DNA of 64,000 bases, taken from the NCBI GenBank assembly GCA_027475525.1, contig JAMWFC010000054.1, forward strand, positions 2,286,468-2,350,467, in the 5' to 3' direction. The notes under the pieces are model-generated. The model was not told the origin of the DNA. It searched no databases and was given only the letters and a program-made list of their open reading frames with translations. Below are positions 1 to 10,812 of the stretch, one piece after another (position 1 is the first letter of the stretch; every line of letters starts with the position of its first letter). A program made the position numbers and the translations under genes. This DNA is from Macrolepiota albuminosa. Taxonomy: Eukaryota; Basidiomycota; Agaricomycetes; Agaricales; Agaricaceae.

Positions 1-501
1 GGGGCGTCGGAAAACCCGCAGTGCGTAGGTGGCCGCTCTCCCAGACTTCATGTAGGAGAGAACCCATGCGATTTTCAGGTCGTCCGAGACAAAGTCGTCC
101 CCGCAGAGCTGGATATAGGTGAGGCACAACTGTAGAAATCGTTCTCCGGTCACGCGGTTGCCATCGTAGGCATCCGGGATGGCCGGTCGGGGGAGGAGCG
201 CACGTGGGGTCCCTTGGGTCCTCAGAGGATTCGGAGAGGATGGCTGAACAGCGGGGGGCAGTGCCGCTGCTGGGGTTGCGGTAGCAACCAAGGGAGTGGT
301 GTTGAGACGCTCTAGGAGTGCCCGGAGGGAGTCGGAGATGGTTTCAGTGGTTTGTCGGAGGGTGGAGAGTTCGGCGGTGTGGTGAGTGAGGGAAGCTTGA
401 GTAAGCTGCACTTGAGCCTCTAGGTGGAGCAAGCGAGTCCAGGCTTCATCCTGAGGAGCTGTAGCGTCTGGAGGACTGTCTGAAGAGGCAAGCTGAGACA
501 T
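1..501 (-). CDS. Ty3/gypsy gag, N-terminal part, cut by window edge
   Basis: An uninterrupted frame of 167 codons runs from an ATG at 501 to base 1 and continues outside the window. The first 110 residues are rich in T, S, P and L with a helical stretch of leucine heptad character. After them comes the block PDAYDGNRVTGERFLQLC followed by DDLKIAWVLSYMKSGRAATY, which I recognise as the start of the retrotransposon gag domain of agaricomycete Ty3/gypsy elements; gag forms the shell of the virus-like particle. The frame is open and not AT-enriched, so this copy is young compared with its right-hand neighbours. The probable 5' LTR lies just upstream on the same strand (1006 down to 610). Start choice: first in-frame ATG after the LTR. 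Confidence 0.8.
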   Translation of the reverse strand, partial: MSQLASSDSPPDATAPQDEAWTRLLHLEAQVQLTQASLTHHTAELSTLRQTTETISDSLRALLERLNTTPLVATATPAAALPPAVQPSSPNPLRTQGTPRALLPRPAIPDAYDGNRVTGERFLQLCLTYIQLCGDDFVSDDLKIAWVLSYMKSGRAATYALRVFRRP

Positions 502-609
502 AGAAGGTCCAGATGCTTAAAACTGGTGGAGAAGCGGTAGATAGGAGCCAGAGAATTCTTCTGACGGCTATGGGGGGCTTCCAGACCGGAATTAGGAGAC
601 TTGTTCTGC

Positions 610-1006
610 TGTAAGGGCGACCTCCGGAGGTTGCGGCACTATCACACAACTGGCAGAGGGAAATCCAAAGTATATTAGAGCCAGTAACGACAGTACAATC
701 AATAACTAATCACCTGGCAGAGGGAAATCCAAAGAGAACAAGTCTAAGGATTCCTCTGCCAGTGCGATACATCAGTACAGGGGCAATCACCTGGCAGAGG
801 GAAATCCAAAGAGAACAAGTCTAAGGATTCCTCTGCCAGTGCGATACATCAGTACAGGGGCGGACGGGCGTGGGAACGACTGTACAGTATCCAACGGCTA
901 GCTCCGGGAGGCCGGGAGAACTCCGGGGCGCAGGAAATGCTCCGGAGTTCTCTGGAAACTCCAGAAAAGGAAATTGTGACCAGACAAGAGCAAGGAGTCC
1001 CCTGAC
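610..1006 (-). mobile_element. Probable 5' LTR of the left-edge gypsy element
   Basis: Read on the minus strand this block starts TGTCAGGGGAC and ends GCCCTTACA, the usual TG...CA ends, and it sits directly upstream of gag. Its borders are supported by a second, strongly mutated copy at 10338-10812 that starts and stops at the same points and is flanked by a 5-bp target duplication. The block contains one of the 77-bp exact duplications, so the true length is probably about 320 bp. I see no clear tRNA primer site behind it. Confidence 0.6.
708..861. repeat. Exact 77-bp tandem duplication (708-784, 785-861)
   Basis: Two identical 77-bp copies lie head to tail, and matching stops exactly at both ends. 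One of nine such duplications of the same length in the window; probably an unmerged assembly overlap. Confidence 0.9.
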
Positions 1007-3085
1007 AATTTCTCATAAAACTAGGCTTGGAAGAATTGAATCTCTTTCTTTGAATTTTTCTCTTGGATACTTTTATTCTTTTTCTTAGTCAAATACAACA
1101 AGAAAGTTATAACATATATCTAATAGCAATATGTGAGAAAGGAATTGACTCAATCAGAAAGCTCCTGAGAGAGTCAATTTGAGAGTCAGCAATGACTCAA
1201 TGGCAATACAAATAGAGAGATAATGTTTCCATGACATTTTACCTTTGAAAAATGAAATGTATTTCTTTTTCACATATTGCCTTAAGAAAAAGAATAAAAG
1301 TATCCAAGAGAAAAATTCAAAGAAAGAGATCAAATTCTTCCAAGCCTAGTTCTATGAGAAATATGATTTCTATATCTTTGAGCAACATAAAAAGAACAAT
1401 TATAAACATTTCTAGTGTGTTTACACTGGCAAAAAGATGGTAAAAAGATGTTATTTTATAATAGAAAACAGTCAGAAAATAGATGAAGTTTTTCTTAATA
1501 TCATGGAAGTGGCATAACATGTTTCTTTTTTTAATTTTTCCAAAGGAAACAGCTTCTGCTGCCAGCAGTGTGTATGCTGGAGAACCAGACACTATATCAA
1601 TTAAAGACAGAGAACAGATGCAGCTAAAGTGTTGAAGATTATATCAATAGATAGGGCTTAAAATATTTTATAAAGAAAAATTATAGTGAAGGTAGCTAAA
1701 GAAAGATTGAAGAGAAAAAATGAAGAACAAAATAAGAATCCTCTAACAAAATCATAGCAACTACAATATTGATTGATACTAGCCTATTAGTTGCAAAATG
1801 TGAAAAAGATAAGTTTTATATAAGTCTGTACTCTCTTAGCTTGTTTAAATTTATAATAATATGCATTGTAGATGTCTGAAATAAACAAACAATGTACTCT
1901 ACTTATTTTCAGTAAATGGCTCCAGGTATTGACTTTGATCAAATTTGACTCATATAATCTCTCAAAATTCTTCAGGAATTAATTTTTTATTGCTTGGCAT
2001 AAAGGTTTTATAAATTTTGTGACATCTGCATCAAATTTATGTACCAAATGCCCAATTATAGAGTCCTGTTATATTCTGATTGCCTGAAGCAGTATGTGCT
2101 TCTAAACTCAAGTAGCTCAATTTTACTTGAGACCCTACTTGAAGGTGGCATTTATGCATATTTTTGTTGAAATACTTAGTTTATGAATGTCTATCAATGT
2201 CCATACTCTTAGAATCCAAAGTGTGTTCCTATAAAAATACAGATTATGTTAAGTCTGATTTAATAGTACAGTAAGTAATGTATTTGTGCTATGTTATTAT
2301 AAATAGCTTATTCTCAGTCTGTGATAAATGAATGAGAGTGCTATTACATATTCAAGTTGTATATGTGTTTAAGTATTTTCTTTGTTCAGTTAGGACAATG
2401 ATATATGTGATGTGTGAAATGTAAAATGGTCTTGGCACATCTATAGTGCATAACATCAGGAGATTGCAATACACACAGCACTAGCACATCAGAGAATATT
2501 ATTTGATCATCAACTTCTTTTATCTTGAACTCAGACTAACCTTAATTTTGACCATACTTTTAATTTGTTTAACACCAGCAACTACAATACAAAGCTAATG
2601 TCCAAAATAGAGCATCAAAAGCTGACTATGGAGGACAAATGTTGAAGCTGTAAAAACAAAAATGCTAATCAACAAAAAAGAAACATAACAAAAAACTAGA
2701 ATTAACTAATAACACTGCTACAATATACATTTTATAATAATGTAACTACTATATGATATATGTAATGCACTTCTTGCTGCATTTTCAAATTCTTTGATAT
2801 CTCATTCAGAGATAAGGTGCAGAGCAATTATAAAAAAAAGTGATGTAACACAAAGATAATTTTCTCTACTTAGATCAAAGTCTGCATCCCTATTAAATGA
2901 AACATCCTGAAATTTGTTAAGAAATAAACAGTTTTTGAGTTTACTTTGAGCCTTTTTTTTGTATTTTGCTTGGTTGTGCTATTAATAAGACTGTTGGAGT
3001 AGTAAAAATGTCAATATAATAAAGTGTCATAACCATAACATCAGGACCTCTTGATCACTCAATAAAGGCACTGATAGGACTCCAC
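1007..3085. other. AT-rich CpG-free relic DNA, no gene
   Basis: The stretch is very AT-rich. Reading it by eye I find no CG dinucleotide at all, while TG and CA are frequent. No frame longer than about 90 codons exists and none shows a recognisable domain. A MITE-like copy sits at about 1240-1570. The rest looks like transposon sequence erased by C-to-T change. Confidence 0.7.
1240..1570. mobile_element. Decayed copy of the CACTA-like MITE found at 43821-44237
   Basis: The right end (about 1500-1570: ATGGAAGTGGCATAACATG, then GCCAGCAGTG) matches the right terminal repeat of the intact MITE at 43821-44237. The AT-rich core before it (CACTGGCAAAAAGATGG and on) also follows the intact copy. The left terminal repeat is not recognisable. 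No target duplication could be assigned. Confidence 0.5.
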
Positions 3086-5494
3086 TGTCAGGGAACTAGT
3101 TTCTGGACTATGTTCAACCTCTACTCCAAGCTTAGTCCAACAACATGCCTATTCTTAGCATATCTGAATGACTGCTTGGTCTATCCTATTCTTTTTTGTC
3201 TACTATTAGTCAGCCTTGATATTATATGCATGGACCTTACTCAGCATCAATTATTGTTAGTTATACTCTATTATATACTGGGGCATGATTAGTTAAGCAG
3301 TATTAATAATAGCATAGCTATCAATGTAATATATAAAGGCAGCCTGTAGATAAAATATTTCCAGGCTGAACAATAGCAGTGTTCTTCTGGTCTACACACC
3401 AAACCTTCTGTAAGCTCTTGAATGTCATTCAACTGCTCAGTTAACCTTGCCAATTTCTTACTTGACTCCTGCTTACCTCTAAGCTTGCTTGACTTCTGCT
3501 TGTTATTAGTGCTTGCTAGCTCTGTGGAAGGAGTTCTGCAGATATTAAGCATTCTTCTTACAAGTTGTTCAGCCTTCTATACTATCTGCTTTTTTAGCCC
3601 ACAGTATCCAATTTATCTCCTATCATGTTCTCTGATTCTTGGTCTCTCTTTACCCTCATAACTTGTACCTCTACAGCCTCCTCTGCTTGTCCTTCCAACC
3701 CAGCCTCTGGAATGCCTCCTCTTCCTAGAACAATGAACCTATCCACAATGCCTCATTAGACTGCCAACTAGTTTTCTCTAATACAGCAGATGCAGCTGAC
3801 ATTAGCCATCCTTGAATGCAGATTAGCTACTCTGGAAAGTAGACATGTCATAGCTGCTGCCACCTGAACTACTCTTAAGCATAGTAATACTTTAGTTGCT
3901 CATTGTTCTGCTCCTCCTGGCCATCCTAAGCCTTCCAAGTCTTCTCAAACTCCTATTATGCTCTCTTCTCACATTTTTTAATAAATATTATTCTCTACTT
4001 CTAATACTTCCCTTGCCATCCTCTTTGTTTGAGATCTCCCTCCTACTAATAGTAAAATCCCTTGTTATAAATGTGCTCTTGAGCTCCCCAACTCTCTTGT
4101 CGCATATATCATCAGACATCAGAGGTAGAGCCTTAAACAAGCCCATGACCTGTCTAGCTCTTAGCTGGCCACTTTCTCAGTTGGTTTGACTGGTGGTGAA
4201 AGCCAATATTTTGTCACTATCTAGGGCACCAACTAGCAGATTGGTGAAGCCTTTGTAGTTTTTGGAAAGTACATCACTAAAAAGCATGTGCACACACTAC
4301 AGAAGCAGCAATCTGGAAATGCTGCACCAGCCTCATCTAAAAAACCTGTCTCGTCTACTCTAAAACCCTCTACCTAGTCTGCACTGCCTCCTCCTCTCAA
4401 AATGTGCATGACTCTACTTCAAACTTCTCTGATCTTTCTGATTGGAATACTCTGCCTTCTGTACTAACTCTAGTAGCACCTTCACTATCTGCTGGCTTGC
4501 TTATAGCTCTCTCTACTCTGACTCTAGCTCTGTTGTCTCTGGTGATTATTGACTACACTCATAAACATTATGCTCAGGCATCTCTGAGGCACCTCTGCAT
4601 AGCACTAACACTGCTCAATGCTTTTGCTCAACCTGAAGAAGATAAATACTGTTTGTCAAAGCAACAAACTTAAAGGGGAGGCTGATGTCAGAGAACTAGT
4701 TTCTGGACCATGTTCAACTCTACTCTGAGCTTAGTCCAACAATGCACCCACTCTTAGCACATCCAAATAACTGCTTGGCCCAATCTATTTTTTTTGTCTA
4801 CTATTAGTCAGCCTTGATGAGTCATATGCATAGACCTTACTCAGCATCAATTATTGTTGGCCATACTTCATTACATACCAGAGCCTGATTAGTTAAGCAG
4901 TATTAGTAATAGCATAGCCACCAATATAATATATAAAGGCAGACTATGAATAGAATATCCCTAAGCTATGTTAGAACTAGATACTCTTTAGCAGCACTAA
5001 TAGATATAAGTTAGCTTATGATCTAGGTAGCATAAGTAAATGTACTAGTTTGTTAAATAGTAAGCAAACTTACTCTCAGTTCAATCTATAATTAACTGAG
5101 GATATTTGTAGCATAAATACGTATATATATAGGTCTAATGACAATGGAAAGAGCCACAGCATGGCCAGTGTAATATGTGTAAAGTGAGTGAGAGTTGGGC
5201 CACAGCATGATATGTGTGAAGTAAGCAAGGGTTGAACAATGATGACATTGAATGGATATAGGTATTGATGATGCATTTATTTTCAAGAACTAACAGGCTG
5301 AACAATAGCAGTGTTCTTCTGGTCTACACACTAAATCTACTGTAAGCTCTCTAGCAATGTCCAATTGCCTTGTTAGCCTTGCTGATCCCTTGCCTGACTC
5401 CTGTCTGCCTCTAAGCTTGCTCAACTCCTGCTTGTTATTGGTGCTTGCTAGCTCTGTAGAAAAAAGTTCTGCAGATGTTAAGCATTCTTCTTAT
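3086..5494 (+). mobile_element. Degenerate LTR retrotransposon with short internal region
   Basis: Two direct repeats, 3086-3562 and 4686-5494, both begin TGTCAG(A/G)GAACTAGTTTCTGG and end TTCTTA(C/T)A, so they are LTRs. The second has a polypurine tract (AAAGGGGAGGC) just before it, giving plus orientation. The second LTR is longer because a solo LTR (4969-5295) is inserted in it. The internal 1.1 kb is too short for pol and holds only a stop-ridden remnant that may be gag. It is therefore a non-autonomous or internally deleted element, heavily C-to-T mutated. Flanks (TCCAC left, CTTAC right) are not identical but differ only by transitions. Confidence 0.7.
4969..5295. mobile_element. Solo LTR nested in the second LTR
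   Basis: A 327-bp block starting TGTTAGAACTAG and ending AAGAACTAACA (short inverted ends TGTTAG/CTAACA) is absent from the sister LTR at 3086-3562. The flanks are AGCTA on the left and GGCTG on the right. The sister LTR shows GGCTG at the site, so the left copy fits a 5-bp duplication altered by two G-to-A changes. The ends resemble those of the Ty1/copia LTR at 26587. Confidence 0.6.
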
Positions 5495-5559
5495 ACTTAC
5501 ATAGGCTAGACACATTAATAGCAGGCTTAGCACTGGCTTCAGACACCTTGCCATATTCA

Positions 5560-6283
5560 TTCTGAATGTACACAATTTATTTATTTTGAGCTATATTCAA
5601 TGGCCATGCATAGTAAGTGACAAATCTGATCAGTGATAGTGCTAGTGGCAGCTGAAATAACAGATGACTGTTGGTATCACATTGTTGGCAAGCATTGACA
5701 GATGGCATCACTTCATCAGCACATAGCACAGCTAGCTGGCATCAGCACTTACAACTTGAAATGATAGTATTTCTCCATGACAGACAGCTTGGTGTTTCAC
5801 TTTGGCACCTGATGCTGCTTGGCATCTCCTTTCAACTTAGACAGACAGCATTTTTGTTGACTTCCTATTATTTAGTTTAATGCATGGCGCTTACTTATAT
5901 TCTTTCCAAGTTCACTGCTTCTTGGCAATGTTTAGCCACTTAGCAATGATAAACTCATTTTATGATAAGTACTTACTATTGTCACTAGTTAGAAAAAAAA
6001 ACAGAGTACTCCAGTTTGCACCTCACTTCAGCTCAGTTCACCTTATGGTTCAGATTTCTTTTGCATCTAGATGCATCTCTTTGTTAGCACATTTTTCTTA
6101 CTGCACATCCCTTGCCAACTTTCCTTACTGACTTCTATCTTTTTCTGCCATTTAACTTGTTTTTAACTTGTTTTCTGGGACCTGCCTGGGACTTCTTCAA
6201 ACATTTAACATGTCCAATGTATATTTTCTAGTCAGTAGCCATAAACCATGTCTGCTACTGATCAACTTTTGGGCATCATCAGC
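5560..6283 (+). mobile_element. Old, C-to-T eroded LTR of the 38-51 kb gypsy family
   Basis: Segments such as ATTCAATGGCCATGCATAGT, TTTTCTGGGACCTGCCTGGG and the end TTTTGGGCATCATCA follow the order of the younger LTR at 6288-7222 but with most C changed to T or G to A. The left border is approximate. Only one CG dinucleotide survives in it. Confidence 0.55.
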
Positions 6284-6287
6284 ACTG

Positions 6288-7222
6288 TGATACAACTCCA
6301 TACAGGATCAGCGCATCAACGGCAGGCTACGGCAACACAGCACAGGCTCAGGATACCTTAGCACGTGCTAACTAACCAATTTTGGCAATATTTGACGGCC
6401 ACGCATGGCAAGAAGCAGATCCGATTAGTGATAGCGCCGACGGCAGACAGAATGACAACTGACAGATGGCATCAGTCACTGACGACAGCGCTTAGGGAGA
6501 AGCCTGATGATCTATCAAAAACTGATGGACAGCTTGGCGTTTGACCTTGGCGTCTGACACCGCTTAGCGCCTTGATCTGGCGCCTGACATCGCTAAGCAT
6601 TTGGACAGACAGAAGGGTGATGGATTGATGGTTTAGCTTTGCGATCTGCCGCCTGGCGTCGCTAAGGTTCTTGAATGGACAGTAGGGATCTGAAACCGTT
6701 GGAGCTACCCCTATAAAATTTTCTAGTTTACCGCACTTTGGCAATGGTTGGTCACTGGCGACGGTGAACTCCTTGTAGTATATAAAGTACTTACCGACTT
6801 GTACATACAAAATCAAACAATAGACCAGAGTTTCCTGCTCCCCTTACTTCAGTCTCCCTTACACTCAAGACCTCATTTACGGTCGGCAACGTCGAACTCG
6901 TCGTCAGTTGCAGACTATTGCTAGCCTTCGACCTATTCGTGCCTTGCAGCTACGGCAGGCATTTACGACGCTTAGACTTTGCTAAGCTTACTGTGTTCTT
7001 GCCACTGACATTGCCATGTGCACTTACCGCTCCCTTCATAGGCGCTTTACCTTAGCGCTTTACACTTGCCGACTCCCTTACCGACTTTACCCCATTTTCA
7101 CAGGCGCGTTCTCTGGGACCTGCCCGGGACTCCTCACATCACTTATAGCGTGCCCAACGCAAGCTTTTGGTATGGTAACACTATAGTTATATTTGTTACT
7201 GATCAAACTTTGGGTGTCATCA
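6288..7222 (+). mobile_element. Solo LTR of the gypsy family, 4-bp target duplication
   Basis: This 935-bp block is the reverse complement of the 939-bp LTRs at 38081 and 49844. It starts TGATACAACTCCATACAGG and ends CTTTGGGTGTCATCA. ACTG flanks both sides (6284-6287 and 7223-7226). The full-length element of this family also makes a 4-bp duplication (CTGC). No gag or pol adjoins it, so it is a recombination product. It landed a few bases beyond the end of an older LTR of its own family. CG dinucleotides are common in it, in sharp contrast to both flanks. Confidence 0.8.
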
Positions 7223-7559
7223 ACTGCCACCAATATCTTCATGTTTTTGTGAGCCCACTTTATTTACCAGTCTTTATTTAAAGTTTTTACTGATATAAAA
7301 TATCCATATACACAAAACTACTCTCAGTTGTTTCAACTATTCTTAGTAAAGTATCTGAGGGTCTTACTTTTTATTTCACTCTATAGAACTTAGTATCATA
7401 GATGTTGTACCTATACAATGCAATATCAGTATGATATTTCAGTCTCATATAACTAACTATATTAATGACTGTATCTATACAACACAATATCAGTATAATA
7501 CTATGTAGTCAGTCAGTCATTGTCATTGTAAAGTAATTGTAGTTTGCCCACCTTCAGTC
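7223..7559. other. AT-rich spacer, nothing recognised
   Basis: Low-complexity AT-rich DNA with several near-repeats of a TAGTATCA/TATACAACACAATATCAG motif between 7380 and 7500. No coding signal. Confidence 0.4.
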
Positions 7560-9982
7560 TTATATACACAGTGCAGAAGAGATACCTGATGTGCTTATGC
7601 ACTATCAACAATTCAGAGGTCAAGTCAGGCCTCATTGAGGAGGTGTATCTGCGCATCATAATATGAGACCATCACAAGATAGCTGTGTTTGATGTCACAA
7701 ATATAGGCAATGACAACAGAATCCTTAGTATCAATAGGTTATGGCAGCATAGCCCTACTATTGACTGGAGTCATTCTATGAATGATTTCACCTCAGCCTT
7801 CTGCAAAATGTTGTGTATGCCAGCAGTAGCCATACAGGTAAAGGTGGCAATACTGTCAGTGCAACAGTAGGCAGTCAAGGTGTTTGTGTGCAAGATATTG
7901 TGTGCAGTGCCAGCTAGGAGGTAGGCCTGTCAAAATGTGCCTGCAGAGAAGTTTCATGGCTTGAAGCAGGTACACACTAGAAAGACATGCTTCTAATATG
8001 AGCAGTGGGCAGAAGCTTTGGAGATAGCAAGAAGGTGTACTGATGAGGCAATAGAGTGGACAGAGAGGGAGGTGCAAAAGAAGGAGGAAATAGAGGTCTT
8101 CTTAAGCAAAAGTGGGATAGGAAGTCATGGCAGGTTTGTCAGACCTGTGCTTGGCAAGTGTGGGGGGCAGCAGGCTGGAGTTTTTCACAGGAACTGAGAA
8201 AGGAGAATGTGTAACAAAAAGAAGGTAGAGGGTGGAGGAATTGGTGCCAGTAGAGTCTCATGAAGTCCTCACAAAGTACAACCTGAAAATTAACTTGATA
8301 GAAGGCATAGAGGTTCTACCACTAGATAAGCTGTATCAGCTAGCATCAGAAAGCTGAAAGCCTTATATGAATTCAATGTTTGATACGTGCTAGAAGTGTT
8401 ACAACATACAGGTCTGTGAGGGCAATGAGTGGAAAACTTCCTTTTAAATAAGATATAGCCAGTTCAAATTCTTGGTGATGCAGTTTGGACTGTGCAATGT
8501 GCCTGCAGTCTTTCAATAAATGGTCAATAACCTTTTTCATGACCTAGTGGATGTGTATGTGATACTCTATCTGGATGATATCATTATTTTTTCTCAGGAC
8601 CCAGTATAATACAAAGCTTATGTTTGGGAGGTTTTATGCTATCTTTGAAAGGCTGATGCCAGAGAAGTGTTGCTTTTGTATGATGGAAGTGGATTATCTT
8701 GGCCTGAAGATCTTCTCTGGCATGAACTCTGTGAAAATTAGTCTATTATGTACTGGCTGACACTGCAAAACCTCTAGCATGTTAATTTCTGGGATTTTGC
8801 AATCTCTACTGGCATTTTGTAGAGTATTATGCTACTATTGCAAAGCTTCTCAAGGAACTGAAGAAGAAAGGCTATGTGTAGAGGTAGGGAGTTGATAGAG
8901 CAGAGGGCATTTGATGATTTGAAAGCAACATTTGTTTGCACACTAGTGTTGCTGATGCCTGACACAGACACATAGTTTCATGTTAAAACAGACATGTCTG
9001 ACTTTGCAGTAGGTACTGTCCTCTTACAGAAGGTGCAGGACAGTAACTGGAAGGAGACTCTCCAACTCTATGCAGCTGGCTGAGTACAATTATGACATGC
9101 ATGATAAAGAGTTGTTGTCAGTGGTGAGGATGTTTAAAGTGTGGTGGCTACACCTGGAGGAGAACCTATTCTGAGTAGACATTTTCTCAGATCATTGTAA
9201 TCTGGAATACTTTATGATGGCTAGAGACTTGAGTTTGCAGCAGACAAGGTAGAGTCTGTATCTTAATGGCTTTACCTTCATTATCTAATATGATCTAGGA
9301 TGCCTTAGCACTGGGCCTAGCAGCTTGTTGCATTGCCCAGATCACAAGACACTATGGGGTACTTGAGATAATGCAGAGACAACAGTGTTGGAGAACAAGT
9401 GGCAAAGCAAGGTGTAGTGGTGAGGCTGGAGAAGTGTGGATGAGTCAGAGGTGGTTGCATGATGGAAGACCATGTTTTCTCTCAAACACATGAATCTTCA
9501 TTCTGATCATCTGAATCAGAAACTCAAGTTCAAAAGATTTGGCCTATTTCCAGTCACTCAAAAGATCTTGGATATCATGTACCACTTAGCCCTATCCAAC
9601 AGCTAACTGATACATAATGTCTTTTAGATCTTGTGCTTAGTCTCAGCATGTGAAAACACAACCCTGGGCCACCAACAGGAGCCGATACCTCCAGTGCAGA
9701 TGAAAATGAGCAATGAAATCAAATTTGAGCAAATCCTGTGGGAGCAAAAGATGAGGAGCAGTGCAACAGAGTTTTTAGTGTGGTAGAAGGAGTATGATAA
9801 GAGCAAAAAAATGACTGAAGAAGTATGATAGGTCACATGCACCAGAGGCTATTCAGGAGTTCAGGACAAACAAATGGATGTGCAGGAAGAGACAGATGCA
9901 GAAAAGGACAGATATATGGTGTGGAAATAGATTATGGACCTTTCTTTTCTTTTCTCTTTCTTACAAGATAAGGAGAGGGGAA
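7560..9982 (+). pseudogene. Ruined Ty3/gypsy chromovirus pol
   Basis: Broken plus-strand frames show, in order, the protease-to-RT linker (FDVTNIGND and PTIDWSHSMNDFTS, about 7690-7790), reverse transcriptase (QFKFLVMQFGLCNVPAVFQ and the catalytic YLDDIIIFS, about 8460-8600), the RNase H end (ARDLSLQQTRQSLYLNGFTF, about 9220-9290) and a chromodomain-like integrase tail (PPVQMKMSNEIKFEQIL, then EFLVWWKEYDKS, about 9690-9810). The integrase catalytic core is missing between about 9350 and 9480. Many stops arise from CGA/CAG-to-TGA/TAG or TGG-to-TAG type changes. A polypurine tract (AAGGAGAGGGG) at the end is followed by an LTR start at 9983. The element is dead. Confidence 0.8.
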
Positions 9983-10332
9983 TGTCATGATATACATGTG
10001 ATTGTGCCACACATAATCCTTGTAGTCAGTAAAATTCACTTTTATTTTAGTCTATTTCATTACTAGATATATCATATGTGATCTGGTATACTAAAATACC
10101 AAATATATTTGTTACTAATGCCAATAACATGTTGCATTGTGAACCTCTGTTCTTAGCCTTATACTAGACTCACATATTCTCAACTTACTCTTCAACTTGT
10201 TTTCTATCCAAACATATATTTTACTTTATTTACCAACCAACCAACCAACCACAACCAAGTGCATATTTATAACAATTTTTTTTTCACTTTTTAACTTATT
10301 TTAAGAACATCACAATACCCACTGCTTACTCT
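9983..10332 (+). mobile_element. 3' LTR of the chromovirus remnant, end uncertain
   Basis: It begins TGTCATGATATACATGTG right after the polypurine tract. It is AT-rich and interrupted by a solo LTR from 10338 on. The true right end could lie beyond 10817. A (CCAA)n run lies near 10231-10250. Confidence 0.5.
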
Positions 10333-10337
10333 ATTGT

Positions 10338-10812
10338 TGTAAAGGTGACCTGTGGAGTCTATGGCTCAGTCACACTGCTGGCAGAGAGAGATCCAAAGTA
10401 TATTAGAGTATATACTAACAATTACTCATCTAGCAGAGAGAAATCTAAAAAAAACAAGTTTAAGGATTCTCTATGCCAGGACTGATGCTTCTGGGGCCTC
10501 AAAAGCATGGAAAACAGCTGTACAAGACAACAAAACCTTGAAAAAACTCAAAAACTGCCTAAATAAACAATTGCACAAACAAGGCAGGAAAACTCTAGAC
10601 TTTGACTGTATGCAGTGTTGAAGGGGCCACATTTGTCTAGATGATAGCAAAAGAAGCAGAGGACTTTAGAGGCTGAAAATAGTACTAATGAATTAAAAAA
10701 AAAAGAATAAAAGCAGTAAGGTGAAAGAATGAAAGAAGAAATAAAAAAATGAATAAAGAGAGAATGAAGAAATAAGGAGTAAAAGAAGGAAGAAATGAAG
10801 AGTTCTCTGACA
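10338..10812 (-). mobile_element. Decayed solo LTR with ATTGT target duplication
   Basis: The block begins TGTAAAGGTGACCTGTGG and ends TTCTCTGACA, matching the start and end of the LTR at 610-1006. Both sides carry ATTGT (10333-10337 and 10813-10817). Internal matches include CTGGCAGAG(A/G)GA(A/G)ATC and AAGTATATTAGAG. A purine-rich expansion of about 150 bp (10690-10800) makes it longer than the left-edge copy. It sits in the 3' LTR of the chromovirus remnant. Confidence 0.75.

Noticed and set aside
3896..4673. Leu/Ser-rich open frames in the small LTR element
   Set aside because: Composition reflects C/T-rich relic sequence; the frames lack domains and are broken by stops.
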